22,522 nucleotides of DNA, from the IMG/VR virus record IMGVR_UViG_3300025138_000404, positions 1 through 22,522 of that record; one strand, 5' to 3'. This DNA is from a virus. The position numbers and the translations under genes are program-made. Below are positions 1 through 8,356 of the stretch, piece by piece. Within the stretch, counting starts at the first letter, position 1. Every line of letters starts with the position of its first letter. The notes beneath the pieces are model-generated. The model saw only the letters and a program-made list of their open reading frames with translations, had not been told where the DNA came from and did no database searches.

Positions 1-807
1 GTCCCTGTCCTCGGACAAGGGATAGGCGGAATTAAAGGGTCGGCACAGGCCTATAACCCGAATCAATCTTCCTCCTACATGAACCCCTATCAAGAAAACG
101 TCACAAAAAACGCTCTCGGTGAGATGCAGCGACAAGCGGACATTACACGCCAAGGAAACGCGGCCCAAGCAGTGAGTGCAGGCGCGTTCGGCGGCACACG
201 AGAAGGTGTCCAGCGTGCAGAGTTTGATCGTGGCGTGCAAGACTTGATGCAGCAGAAAATCATGCAGGATTACGCCAATAACTATCAACAGTCCCAAGCC
301 GCGTCGATGCAAGGATTCGAGCAACAACAGGGCAGGCAACTGGCCGCGGGTCAGGCGCTAGGGCAGGCGGGCATGCAGTTCGGCAGTCTTGGAGAAGGAA
401 TCGGCGGCCTAACCGCGCAGCAGGCCGGCGTGGATATCAGCAAAGGCCAGGCACTTGGTCAGCTAGGTGGGCAAATGGGCCAACTTGGGCAGCAATACGG
501 GGCCTTGGGCCAAGCTACACAGCAGCTCGGCGCGGCGGACACGGCCTTACTTGCAGGGCTCGGCGGCCTTGAGAGAGGCATAGAGCAGAGCCAGATGGAC
601 GCCATCCGTACCAATCAGACTCAGAGGGCCATGGCCCCCTACCAGCAGCTTGGCTTTTTATCAGATATCTTTAAAGGCGCACCCTCTACGCAGATGGCAT
701 TAACCGCGCAATCTGCACCGAGCGCCAGTCCGATGCAATCAGCAGTAGGACTTGGTGTGGGAGCCTTCACCACAGGTGCCGCTGCCAAAGGCTTATTTGG
801 TAGCTAA
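1..807 (+). CDS. phage structural protein, Gly/Gln/Ala-rich, 5' truncated by the window
   Basis: The reading frame is open from base 1, so the gene begins before the window; 268 residues are visible. The visible part opens with a Gly/Ala/Asn/Gln stretch and then an YMNPYQENV segment (Met at base 79). From memory this segment is typical of long uncharacterised virion proteins of marine podovirus-like phages. The middle is very rich in G, Q and A (repeats such as GQLGGQMGQLGQQYGALGQA), with no Cys and no recognisable enzyme motif. The C-terminus is Ala/Gly-rich. The next gene follows after 23 nt on the same strand and two further large virion-type genes follow. A structural or internal-virion role is inferred from composition and context only. 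The ATG at 79 should not be taken as the true start, because the upstream frame has no stop and similar composition. Confidence 0.7.
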   Translation, partial: VPVLGQGIGGIKGSAQAYNPNQSSSYMNPYQENVTKNALGEMQRQADITRQGNAAQAVSAGAFGGTREGVQRAEFDRGVQDLMQQKIMQDYANNYQQSQAASMQGFEQQQGRQLAAGQALGQAGMQFGSLGEGIGGLTAQQAGVDISKGQALGQLGGQMGQLGQQYGALGQATQQLGAADTALLAGLGGLERGIEQSQMDAIRTNQTQRAMAPYQQLGFLSDIFKGAPSTQMALTAQSAPSASPMQSAVGLGVGAFTTGAAAKGLFGS

Positions 808-830
808 CTTATTAGGACTAGGGAATAAAA

Positions 831-2714
831 ATGGAAGACGAAGTGATCCAAATGGTTGACGATGATGAGATCGAGAATGTCGGCATTATGTCGGGTTTCA
901 TGGACGATCTCGAAGAGCTAATGAGCGAAATCGACGCCGAAGAGATGGAAGGCGAAGATGTAGACATGGCAGCGATGATGTCTCGCACGCCGGATTCTCC
1001 TGAAATCCTGATGAACAACTTGCGCGGCGACATGCGTTCCGTCGATGCTAGGCGCGAAGAGCTTGCTGACCTAGTGGGCATGCGCGAAGCAGCGGAGACA
1101 CCTGATGGTGTCCTGACTTTATTGCAGTCCGTTTTGGCGCAACAGGAGGCTGTGCCTCCGATGCCGATGGCTCCTCCGATGCCGCAGGGAATGCCTCCAG
1201 AGATGATGGGAATGCCTCCGCAGGGCATGCCACCTCAAGGAATGCCACCACCGCCCATGGGCATCGAGTCAATTAGTGTTGACGAGACAATAATGCCTGG
1301 TATGTATCGAGGCGGGCCAGTCCAAAATTTTAACCAAGGGTCCGGTCAGATGGGCGTGACTCCTGCAAATGACGCTTTTTCGGCGTACCCGTCTGACGTA
1401 GTTGAAGAAGCACAAAGAAGAGTTCGTTATATGGTAGATGGCGGCATGGTTCAGAACTATAACCAAGGTGGCGCTGTACAGTATTATGCCGAGGGCACTA
1501 CGCCAGAGGGTGTTTCGCCAGCGGGTCGTTACCCTGCAGAAACGGTGCAGGGAGCAAATGCCTATATACAACAGTTGCTTGAACAAGAACCAAGCGCAGC
1601 GAACATTGACCTAGAGACAGCTATGGCTGACGAAGCTGAACTTTACAGAACACTAGGGCTCGGTACTGATCCCCAGGATGCTCGAACACAGATGCTCTTG
1701 GACATCGGCCAAGCAGCGTTTCAATACGGATCTAACGTCGGCCCTGATGGGCGACCTATGCAGGGATCTGGTGCGGCCAGGCTAAGTCAATCACTAGCGC
1801 CTTTGGCAGGTAAGGTTGGAGCACGTGCCGGTCAAATGTCTAAAGAAGGTCAGGCGCTGAAAATGTTGGCGTTAAAGGGCGCTCAAGGAAAACTTGCCAC
1901 GGCCCAAGCAGCAGACGTAGCCTTAGCTGCACGTCAGGCCGACTTAGCTCTAGACATCGCCAAGCAAAAGCCGGGGTCTAGAATGTTGACAGACGAAGAA
2001 GTCCTTGCTATGAAATTGGACCCTGAAGCAGGTTCATGGGGCATAGACGGGGAAGGTAGACCCTTTTTAGCGGGCGGACGTACCCCTGCTCCTCTAGTAA
2101 ACATGGGTGGAGCAAAACTGGGCCAAACACTGGGAAACCTTGCTGGATCGCAACTTGACACCGGGTACAATTCGGCCAACGGCGCCATGTCAACTCTGAA
2201 CAGCATTGCTCTGATTAGACCTACCCTAGAAGAAGAGGACGCAGTCTTTGCTGGTCCGTTAAGCGGAGCTAAAGTTTACGTCAATAGACTGGCTACGAGT
2301 CTCGGTGTAGAGGGGGCTACTGACCAAGAGCGCTTAAACAACACGGTAACCGCGATGCGGACGCTTGCTCAGTTTGAGCTACAGGCTGCAGAAGCAATGC
2401 GCGGGCAAGGTCAAATAACAGAGAACGAGCGTGTATTGATTCGCAGAACCGCCGCAGGTGATTTGACCGCAATGACGCAGGGTGAAATCGTCACGCTGTT
2501 AGGCGCTCTTGAGAAAACTGCCCAGTACAAGGTCAGTCAGCACAATGCCCGATTAGACCATTTTAAAACCGTCTATAAAGACGACCCTGACACGATTAGA
2601 AACCTTGAGTTATTTGAACTGGGCGACGTGCCTATATTCAATTCTTCACCTGCTACAGGTAATAGAGCTGCCGCTAGAGCAATTATTGATGGAGTACCGG
2701 CTAATGCCCCCTAA
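831..2714 (+). CDS. putative phage structural / internal virion protein with Met-Pro-Gly repeats
   Basis: This 627-residue protein starts at an ATG preceded by TAGGGA. Residues 1-50 are strongly acidic (EDEVIQMVDDDEIEN and similar). Residues 109-143 form a low-complexity Met/Pro/Gly/Gln tract with repeated MPPQG units. Two related motifs follow, GGPVQNFNQG near residues 161-170 and GGMVQNYNQGG near 204-214. From memory, such GG-VQ-Y-NGG motifs recur in large virion proteins of marine phages. The C-terminal half is Ala/Leu/Gln-rich and probably helical. It lies between two other virion-type genes and overlaps the downstream one by 11 nt. No enzymatic motif was seen. Virion location is inferred; the exact role (internal core, ejection or portal-associated) is unknown. 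Confidence 0.72.
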   Translation: MEDEVIQMVDDDEIENVGIMSGFMDDLEELMSEIDAEEMEGEDVDMAAMMSRTPDSPEILMNNLRGDMRSVDARREELADLVGMREAAETPDGVLTLLQSVLAQQEAVPPMPMAPPMPQGMPPEMMGMPPQGMPPQGMPPPPMGIESISVDETIMPGMYRGGPVQNFNQGSGQMGVTPANDAFSAYPSDVVEEAQRRVRYMVDGGMVQNYNQGGAVQYYAEGTTPEGVSPAGRYPAETVQGANAYIQQLLEQEPSAANIDLETAMADEAELYRTLGLGTDPQDARTQMLLDIGQAAFQYGSNVGPDGRPMQGSGAARLSQSLAPLAGKVGARAGQMSKEGQALKMLALKGAQGKLATAQAADVALAARQADLALDIAKQKPGSRMLTDEEVLAMKLDPEAGSWGIDGEGRPFLAGGRTPAPLVNMGGAKLGQTLGNLAGSQLDTGYNSANGAMSTLNSIALIRPTLEEEDAVFAGPLSGAKVYVNRLATSLGVEGATDQERLNNTVTAMRTLAQFELQAAEAMRGQGQITENERVLIRRTAAGDLTAMTQGEIVTLLGALEKTAQYKVSQHNARLDHFKTVYKDDPDTIRNLELFELGDVPIFNSSPATGNRAAARAIIDGVPANAP

Positions 2715-5247
2715 TACAGAGGCAGTTGAATATGAGAACTGGATCGTAGCTAACGCAAATAAGAGAGGTACGCCTGAGTTCGACACTGTAGTGTCGGCCT
2801 ATGAAGAAGCGCTTGCGGAAGAGCAGGCGCTTTCTGCTGCGCCCGTTGTTACCCCCGCTCCTACCGAGGACATAGGTTTTATTGAAGGGATTAGTGAAGC
2901 GTTTACAGGGGATCGTCGAAGAACACCAGAGACAGAGGCTGCAGAAAGCTATCAATTCATGCCTGAGTTTAACAGCATGGACACGTTGTTACCCACTGCT
3001 AAAGTCGCGGTAGGTACGATGATGGGTACGCCTGACGAAATGACACAGGTGATCACCACCCAGTTTCCTGACATAACGGCAAGAAAGGACGAGAAAGGGA
3101 ATAACTTCCTGACCTCTCCTATTGACGGGCAGGAGTATGTCATTAAGCCCGGCATGGAGCTAACTGATATCCCCAGAGGGCTTTCCAGCGCCGCTCTTTT
3201 TGCGTTCTTAAAAGGCCGTGGACTGTTGCGAGCAAGTGGCGAAGCGATGGCTGTGCAGGCAGGCTATGAAGGGACCCAGGCACAATTAGGCGGAGACTTT
3301 AATGCGTTAGATGTAGCAATGGCTGGGGGAGTTCCTTTAGTTTTTGCCGCGTTGGCTGCGCCTATAAAGTTGGCCTATAGCAACACGATAGGTCGGTTGA
3401 TGAACCGAAACACCCCTCCCTCTACCGTGACAGAAGCAGTGTTGCTTTCGGACCAGGAGCTTGTAGACGTTGCTCGCAAGGCAGCGGCCAACGATGCAGA
3501 GGCCGTTCAGACATTAGCTGAGATGGCTTCTCCTGATGAAAAAGTACTTGAGGCGGCCCGACGGCTCGGTATTGACGATTTCTTGCAGCCCGACCATTAC
3601 ACCACGGACCAAGGTTTCCGAGAACTGGCCCAAATTGCTAAATCAGTTAAGCCTTCCAAGGTGGGGGCAGCGGAAAGAGAGGGCCTAATAAAAGTAGGTC
3701 AGCGAGCGTTTGATTTAATTGAGGAGCTGGGCGGAGACGTAGATTTAAGCCGATTAAATCAACAAATTCGTACCCGTATGACAACCACCCTTGACGATCT
3801 AGCGCCCATTGAAAATACGCAATGGGGCAATTTACGTGCGGGTGTAGGCGAAGCAAATCGATTTAACCCCGCCAAGATTCTGGAGCATATAGAACAACGT
3901 ATTATAAAAGTAGGCGGTTCTATTGATGACCTGTCTAGCTTAGAACAGTACGTCTATAACAAGCTTAAACCTAGAGAAAACTTCGGCAAAATAGGAGGCT
4001 CGTCAGAAAGGATTCTCCTCTCCATAGACGACCCTACCTTTACTTTGATTGATGATGTTAGGCGGACCGTGGGCGCAGCGTCTAGGTCAAGAGGAGAGCT
4101 GGGCGCAACAGCCGACACGGGAATGGCGAAACTGCTATACGGACTTCTTGATGCAGATGTAAAAGACATTGCCCTAGCAACAGGTCAGCGAGACCTGTAC
4201 GACATGGCTAAGGCTACTACTCAGACCATTGTCGGTCTTGAAAGTGACGTGATTTCCTTGTTTGGAAAACAAGTTGCTAACTCACTGGTTCCCAATCTAA
4301 CTAAAAGTATGGGCGCCTTGGTGAAGGGTGATGCGGACACCTTTATTAGACTAATAAACAATGTGCCTGAAGAGATGAGAGAAAGTGTAGTGGCTTCAGG
4401 CCTGCAGGGCGCTTTTGGCCGAGCAACATTGAATGGAGCATTAAACTTTAACAGTTATGCAAGGTGGTATGACGGTCTTCTTCGTAATCGTGTCGCAATG
4501 AACACGATGTTTAAGTACCTTCCAAACGGAGCTAGGAAACAACTCTCTGATCTCTACCGTGTCGCAAAGGCAGTTAACTTATCCACTGTTGAAGCAGTAC
4601 GCACTGGCCGACCTATTCAAGGTGCTCTTGAAGGCGATACCTTACTCGGAAAGTTTTACGCAGTAGGCAAACGGGCGGCTATTGCTGTTCCCTTAGAAAT
4701 CGCAGCAACCCCTATGGGTTTAGGTGGTTCAGGTATTGCGGCAGGTGTAGCAGCGGCTGTTGCAGGTGGTCGAGGTCTAAAAAGCAGTACTATGGAAGCT
4801 CTAGACGGAGTTATGGCCTCACCGCAGTTCCTTAATGCTGCGGCTAGTGCAGGAACAGCCCAAGAGCAAGCGACTATCAGGGCATTGGCGGGTTCAAGGC
4901 CCTTTACTGATTTTCTGAAGTCAGTGAATATACCCCCAAGCGAAGGGGAACAGTTCATCAGAGGCGCGTTTCAATCAGCCCGTGCCGGAGCTTCTGATGT
5001 CAGTCCTACAGCGCCCTTGCTCGAAGGGGAAGAGGAAGTGGTGATACCGCCCCAAGCCTCGGTATCAAGTGAAATGCTTCGCAGGATTCCACCCGCTCCA
5101 TCAACTAGGGGTGTCCCTGGTTTAGGTGAGCCGGCGAATGATGTAGCTGCCACTCCTGACATGGCTCCTGCACCTAGCGCCGTGGCCCAAGGGCCAAGCG
5201 AAAGTAGTGAGATGATGGCTAGGCTATTCCCGATGGACATGGTTTGA
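2704..5247 (+). CDS. large putative internal virion / DNA-ejection protein
   Basis: An 847-residue protein. I chose the ATG at 2704 because GGAG lies about 10 nt upstream and it overlaps the previous stop by only 11 nt; the open frame runs further upstream but would encode an unlikely hydrophobic leader inside the preceding gene. The N-terminus (YENWIVANANKRGTPEFD) resembles a segment that, from memory, is common at the start of large phage virion proteins. Residues about 205-222 and 659-686 are hydrophobic and Ala/Gly-rich and could contact membrane. The long middle is charged and helical in character, and the tail is Pro/Ala/Ser-rich. Length, composition and position as the last gene of a virion operon suggest an internal virion or ejection protein. 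No lysozyme, protease or tailspike motif was recognised. Its end overlaps the convergent exonuclease gene by 24 nt. Confidence 0.7.
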   Translation: MPPNTEAVEYENWIVANANKRGTPEFDTVVSAYEEALAEEQALSAAPVVTPAPTEDIGFIEGISEAFTGDRRRTPETEAAESYQFMPEFNSMDTLLPTAKVAVGTMMGTPDEMTQVITTQFPDITARKDEKGNNFLTSPIDGQEYVIKPGMELTDIPRGLSSAALFAFLKGRGLLRASGEAMAVQAGYEGTQAQLGGDFNALDVAMAGGVPLVFAALAAPIKLAYSNTIGRLMNRNTPPSTVTEAVLLSDQELVDVARKAAANDAEAVQTLAEMASPDEKVLEAARRLGIDDFLQPDHYTTDQGFRELAQIAKSVKPSKVGAAEREGLIKVGQRAFDLIEELGGDVDLSRLNQQIRTRMTTTLDDLAPIENTQWGNLRAGVGEANRFNPAKILEHIEQRIIKVGGSIDDLSSLEQYVYNKLKPRENFGKIGGSSERILLSIDDPTFTLIDDVRRTVGAASRSRGELGATADTGMAKLLYGLLDADVKDIALATGQRDLYDMAKATTQTIVGLESDVISLFGKQVANSLVPNLTKSMGALVKGDADTFIRLINNVPEEMRESVVASGLQGAFGRATLNGALNFNSYARWYDGLLRNRVAMNTMFKYLPNGARKQLSDLYRVAKAVNLSTVEAVRTGRPIQGALEGDTLLGKFYAVGKRAAIAVPLEIAATPMGLGGSGIAAGVAAAVAGGRGLKSSTMEALDGVMASPQFLNAAASAGTAQEQATIRALAGSRPFTDFLKSVNIPPSEGEQFIRGAFQSARAGASDVSPTAPLLEGEEEVVIPPQASVSSEMLRRIPPAPSTRGVPGLGEPANDVAATPDMAPAPSAVAQGPSESSEMMARLFPMDMV

Positions 5248-5922
5248 GTGGAACTCGTCAACTCGACGCATCCACATATCCTTGTAGCCTTGAAACTCTC
5301 GGCCTGCTGTCGAGAACTCGGCAGTCGATCCGTCTGACCGGACGGCCATCAATATCACCGCATTGTCTATGTTAGTGCCGTGAATGATGTCGTGCGCTAG
5401 GGCATACGCCGCAAGCTGGCAGAAATAATCCTCGATCCACTCTCTGCGTTTCGGTTTGTTCGACTGCTTGAAATCGATGATGGCAGGCTTGTCCCGGTAA
5501 ACTCCAACAAGGTCCGTCGTGCCGGCGTACTTCTCCGGGTAATACAACGATACCTCTGATCCCCAGATCTCATTCACGTTGTGGAAGTAAGTGTTGATGA
5601 TTTTGTAGCCGAGCTCGTAGCCCTTGCACATTTCCCACCGCGTCGGTCTCGGCAGGTCTCGATAAGCGACCATCCTTTCAATAACCTCGTGCAGATATGT
5701 ACCAACTAACCCCGCTTCGTTTTTAATCCTGTCCGCTTCTACCTCACCAACACGCTTGACCCAGGCGTCGAGAGCACCTTTGTCTTTCTTTGTAGCCGAA
5801 AGGACAGTAGTCACACTTGGCAGTTTCTGTTCGCCGTAAATATACCTACGCCCTTCGGGCAGATCCTGCCTCTGCAGAGAAGCGTACTTATATAGCTTTC
5901 GTATTGGGATTAAATCAACCAT
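5224..5922 (-). CDS. PD-(D/E)XK superfamily exonuclease
   Basis: This 232-residue protein carries the core of a RecB/Cas4/MGME1-like PD-(D/E)XK nuclease. The helix GTYLHEVIE lies at residues 74-82 (H78, E79), a Glu at 123 (GSEVSLYY) and GTTDLVG at 135-140 with D137. IIDFKQ follows with D150 and K152, then QLAAYA at 169-174. D137, the D-x-K pair and Q169 match the expected metal-binding and catalytic layout. In phages such enzymes degrade or resect DNA during recombination and host-genome breakdown. The start has GAGGAAG upstream and overlaps the helicase stop by 13 nt, so the two are probably translated together. The 3' end runs 24 nt into the convergent virion gene, leaving no room for a terminator between them. 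Fold call is strong; substrate and polarity are not known. Confidence 0.88.
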   Translation of the reverse strand: MVDLIPIRKLYKYASLQRQDLPEGRRYIYGEQKLPSVTTVLSATKKDKGALDAWVKRVGEVEADRIKNEAGLVGTYLHEVIERMVAYRDLPRPTRWEMCKGYELGYKIINTYFHNVNEIWGSEVSLYYPEKYAGTTDLVGVYRDKPAIIDFKQSNKPKRREWIEDYFCQLAAYALAHDIIHGTNIDNAVILMAVRSDGSTAEFSTAGREFQGYKDMWMRRVDEFHSNHVHRE

Positions 5923-7364
5923 GCTTTTGCTTCCTCGCCTAAAACTTCGTTGGCAATATCTATTTTAGCCCGCAGGGCCTTGACTATCTTTTCGTCGATC
6001 GTGCCAGGTACAAAAAGATCTACATAAGTGACGGACTTAGTTTGACCAATCCGGTGTGCACGATCCTCTGACTGCAGTCTAACTTCCAAGTCAAAACTGT
6101 TACTGAAATACACAACCGTGTCCGCTGCTGTGAGCGTAAGTCCGTATCCACCAGTGCGCGGATTGCCAACAAAGAACCTCAGCTCGCTGTCGGGGTCTTG
6201 GAATTCACGAACCACGCGCCTGCGCTCCTCGTCATCGGTGTCACCGTAGTACGTGCCGACTGCCGCCATGCCGTATTCTTTCTGCAGGGCAAGCTTGATC
6301 GATTCTATGTCGTGTCTATAGCCCGACCATATAATGGCTTTGCCCGATGTCTCTTCGATCACGGACATCATTTCCGTCACCCGGTTAGTTGGAATATCAA
6401 TCTCTGTCCCGTCGTCGAGCTTGGTGTGACCGCAAGTGATTTGGTGCAAACGCATCAACTGCGTCAGCGCGTTGACTGTCGTGGTCATGCCTTGAGCAAA
6501 AAGCGCCAGGGCCAGAGTCTTCATTTCCTCATACGCCTGGAGCTGCTCTTTTGTAAGAGCCACTTCGCGCTTGATAAAGACCTTCGGCGGCAGGTCCAGA
6601 CATTCTTCCTTAGTTACCCTGTAGCTAAACTTATCGAGCTTCTCCTTCAGCTCGTCAAGCTTTCTATAGCCGACTATCTTCTTGAAGCTGTGCGATCCCA
6701 TCTGTTGCTCGACTACTATCGCATAGCGTGCGCGGAACGAGTAAAAGCTTGGCGAGTCCAGGCACTCTTCGGACAGAAAGGCACACTGCTGATAGAGGTC
6801 CATGGGAGAGCGGGTCACGGGCGAGCCTGTCATGATCCGGCGGTAAAGCGTATGCTGTCCGACCTTCAGCACGTTCTTTGCACGCTTGGCAGTCGGTGTC
6901 TTAATTGTGGTCGATTCATCGATCGCCATAAAGCATTTTGTGTACATGGCAAAACGCTTGGCGTACTCAAACCCTTTCTTTGTAGACAGAGCCTCCACGT
7001 TCATGACCAGGATCTTTAGGTCGTCGGACACGTCCCACAGTTTCTCTAAACCGATCTTCTCAGCCTTGCGCGGATTAGGCGTCCAGAGAGCCGTGCGATG
7101 GATGACGTGCTCTGGCAAATGCCTTGGCAACTCTTCGTCTGTCCAATTTCGATACACGCCTTTGGGCGCGATTATCAAAGCCGAGTTTATTTTGCCGACG
7201 TCATACAGCATAGCCAGATTGTTAATGACCATGAAACTCTTGCCTGTACCCATGTCCGCGAACAAAGCAGCTACAGGCTTCTTCCAGAACCGTTCCAGAT
7301 ACTTACGCTGATGATCAAAGGGTTTATTTTTGAACGGATAGCGATCAAGCCACATGTCTTCCAT
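5910..7364 (-). CDS. SNF2-like superfamily 2 DNA helicase/translocase
   Basis: The 484-residue protein has a full set of SF2/SNF2 motifs. A Q-like FDHQRKYLERF precedes Walker A ADMGTGKSF at residues 36-44. AIDEST follows at 147-152 (a DExx box in the form DES), then MTGSPVTRSP at 178-187. The second RecA domain carries GGYGLTLTAAD at 405-415 and QSEDRAHRIGQ at 431-441, the latter being the SNF2-type motif VI. Such ATPases translocate on DNA and in phages sit in replication/recombination modules. The start is supported by AGAAAGGAG seven nt upstream. It is the first gene of a two-gene minus-strand operon with the PD-(D/E)XK nuclease, suggesting the pair act together in DNA processing. Strand separation as opposed to mere translocation cannot be decided from sequence. 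Confidence 0.92.
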   Translation of the reverse strand: MEDMWLDRYPFKNKPFDHQRKYLERFWKKPVAALFADMGTGKSFMVINNLAMLYDVGKINSALIIAPKGVYRNWTDEELPRHLPEHVIHRTALWTPNPRKAEKIGLEKLWDVSDDLKILVMNVEALSTKKGFEYAKRFAMYTKCFMAIDESTTIKTPTAKRAKNVLKVGQHTLYRRIMTGSPVTRSPMDLYQQCAFLSEECLDSPSFYSFRARYAIVVEQQMGSHSFKKIVGYRKLDELKEKLDKFSYRVTKEECLDLPPKVFIKREVALTKEQLQAYEEMKTLALALFAQGMTTTVNALTQLMRLHQITCGHTKLDDGTEIDIPTNRVTEMMSVIEETSGKAIIWSGYRHDIESIKLALQKEYGMAAVGTYYGDTDDEERRRVVREFQDPDSELRFFVGNPRTGGYGLTLTAADTVVYFSNSFDLEVRLQSEDRAHRIGQTKSVTYVDLFVPGTIDEKIVKALRAKIDIANEVLGEEAKAWLI

Positions 7365-7462
7365 CTTTTTCTCCTTTCTCTGTCAAGTCACTTGCCGCAA
7401 CTCGATAACCTATTGTACTATAGCAGCTCGCTTTTGCGAAACCCTCAGAAAGGAGAATGCAG
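7365..7462. promoter_or_regulatory. divergent promoter region between helicase and replication operons
   Basis: This gap separates oppositely directed operons. On the plus strand, TTGCCG (7392-7397) and TACTAT (7416-7421) are 18 nt apart. On the minus strand, TACAAT occupies 7417-7412, with a weaker TTCGCA (7440-7435) 17 nt upstream. The two -10-like boxes overlap, so the two directions may compete. The minus leader contains TTGACAGAGAAAGGAG, also found before the gene at 20637-20894. Promoter calls are from consensus matching only. Confidence 0.45.
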
Positions 7463-7801
7463 TTGCCCAAAGTTTTTGTTGTCGCCGAAAGTCCGAAACA
7501 CAATATTGCGCCCGCGCTCGATTACGGCGAAATAGAAGTTGTCCTTCCACCGTCTCAGTCGCAGATTATTTTCTCGTCAGCTCCCACCGTGTCACGTATT
7601 AAGCGTGTCCTGGAAGGTTTTACTGACGATGACTATCTGCTTTTCATTGGAGACCCGACTGCTATTGCGATACTTGCAACCGTTGCCGCCGCGAAGAATA
7701 ACGGACGTTTCAAATGTTTAAAGTGGGACAAACAAGAGAGGCGTTATCTCCCTATCCAGATTGATATATTCCCACACAGAAAAGGAGATGATGATGATTG
7801 A
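7463..7801 (+). CDS. small conserved phage protein of the replication operon (unknown function)
   Basis: A 112-residue protein beginning MPKVFVVAES. I chose the TTG at 7463 because GGAG (7452-7455) lies 7 nt before it; the in-frame ATG at 7457 is only 1 nt from GGAG. From memory, proteins starting MPKVFVV and containing a YLL-IGDP-AI segment (here YLLFIGDPTAI, residues 58-68) recur at this place in marine phage replication modules. The middle reads NNGRFKCLKWDKQERRYLPI, and the C-terminus is a run of Asp made by GAT repeats. No catalytic motif was seen. It overlaps the next gene by 8 nt and is the first gene of the operon, so a replication-associated or early role is likely but unproven. Confidence 0.75.
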   Translation: MPKVFVVAESPKHNIAPALDYGEIEVVLPPSQSQIIFSSAPTVSRIKRVLEGFTDDDYLLFIGDPTAIAILATVAAAKNNGRFKCLKWDKQERRYLPIQIDIFPHRKGDDDD

Positions 7802-8336
7802 TTTTGAAAAGGATGCCAGTGCGTTAACTATTGCCGACGATGAAATTCAAGGCATTGCAGCCCTAGCAAAAAGAGCTAAGGTTTTGCAGACAGAGGTCGA
7901 AGAACTTGAAGCGGCTATGAAAGAGAGGAAGGACCAGCTGCGTAAGTTGACTGAGCAGGCCATCCCAGAAGCCCTTGCTGAAACCGGCATGAGAGCGTTC
8001 ATGATGGAGGACGGCAGCAAGGTAGAGCTCAAGGAATTCTACTCAGCTAGTATCACTGCGGCTCGTAAAGCCGAGGCTTTCCAATGGCTTAGAGACCATG
8101 GGATGGATGACATTATAAAGAATAACGTAAGCGTCCGATTTGGGCGCGGCGAAGACGAGCTTTGTTCTCGTCTGTTAGAACTCCTCGGAACGCAGGGCTA
8201 CCCAGTTCAGCAAACCGAGAAAGTGGAGCCCATGACTTTAAAAGCCTGGGTGAAGGAGCAAGTGGAACGGGGAAATGAATTCCCAATGGATCTCTTCGGT
8301 GCATACATTGGTCTTAGAGCAATTATAAAATCTTAA
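7794..8336 (+). CDS. conserved phage protein with N-terminal coiled coil (replication module)
   Basis: A 180-residue protein. Three ATG codons lie in tandem (7788, 7791, 7794) behind AAAGGAG; the third gives the best spacing (6 nt after GGAG) and yields MIDFEKDASALTIADDEI. Residues about 20-55 are a charged coiled-coil-like helix (KRAKVLQTEVEELEAAMKER). The C-terminal part contains FYSASI near 82-87, DIIKNNVSVRFGRGE near 106-120 and TLKAWVKEQVERG near 148-160. From memory this pattern occurs in many podovirus-like replication modules next to an ssDNA-binding protein, without an assigned function. No nuclease, polymerase or ATPase motif is present. A structural or accessory replication role is inferred from position. 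Confidence 0.75.
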   Translation: MIDFEKDASALTIADDEIQGIAALAKRAKVLQTEVEELEAAMKERKDQLRKLTEQAIPEALAETGMRAFMMEDGSKVELKEFYSASITAARKAEAFQWLRDHGMDDIIKNNVSVRFGRGEDELCSRLLELLGTQGYPVQQTEKVEPMTLKAWVKEQVERGNEFPMDLFGAYIGLRAIIKS

Positions 8337-8356
8337 CGATAATAGGAAATAGAACC

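Noticed and set aside
2605-2703. A longer N-terminus for the large virion gene from 2605
   Set aside because: No ribosome site, hydrophobic sequence unlike the rest of the protein, and it lies inside the upstream gene; the ATG at 2704 has a GGAG site and an 11-nt overlap.
6198-7019. A 273-codon frame antisense to the SNF2 helicase
   Set aside because: It lies wholly opposite a gene with strong motifs, has poor composition (many His, Cys, Leu) and no family pattern; it is a shadow.
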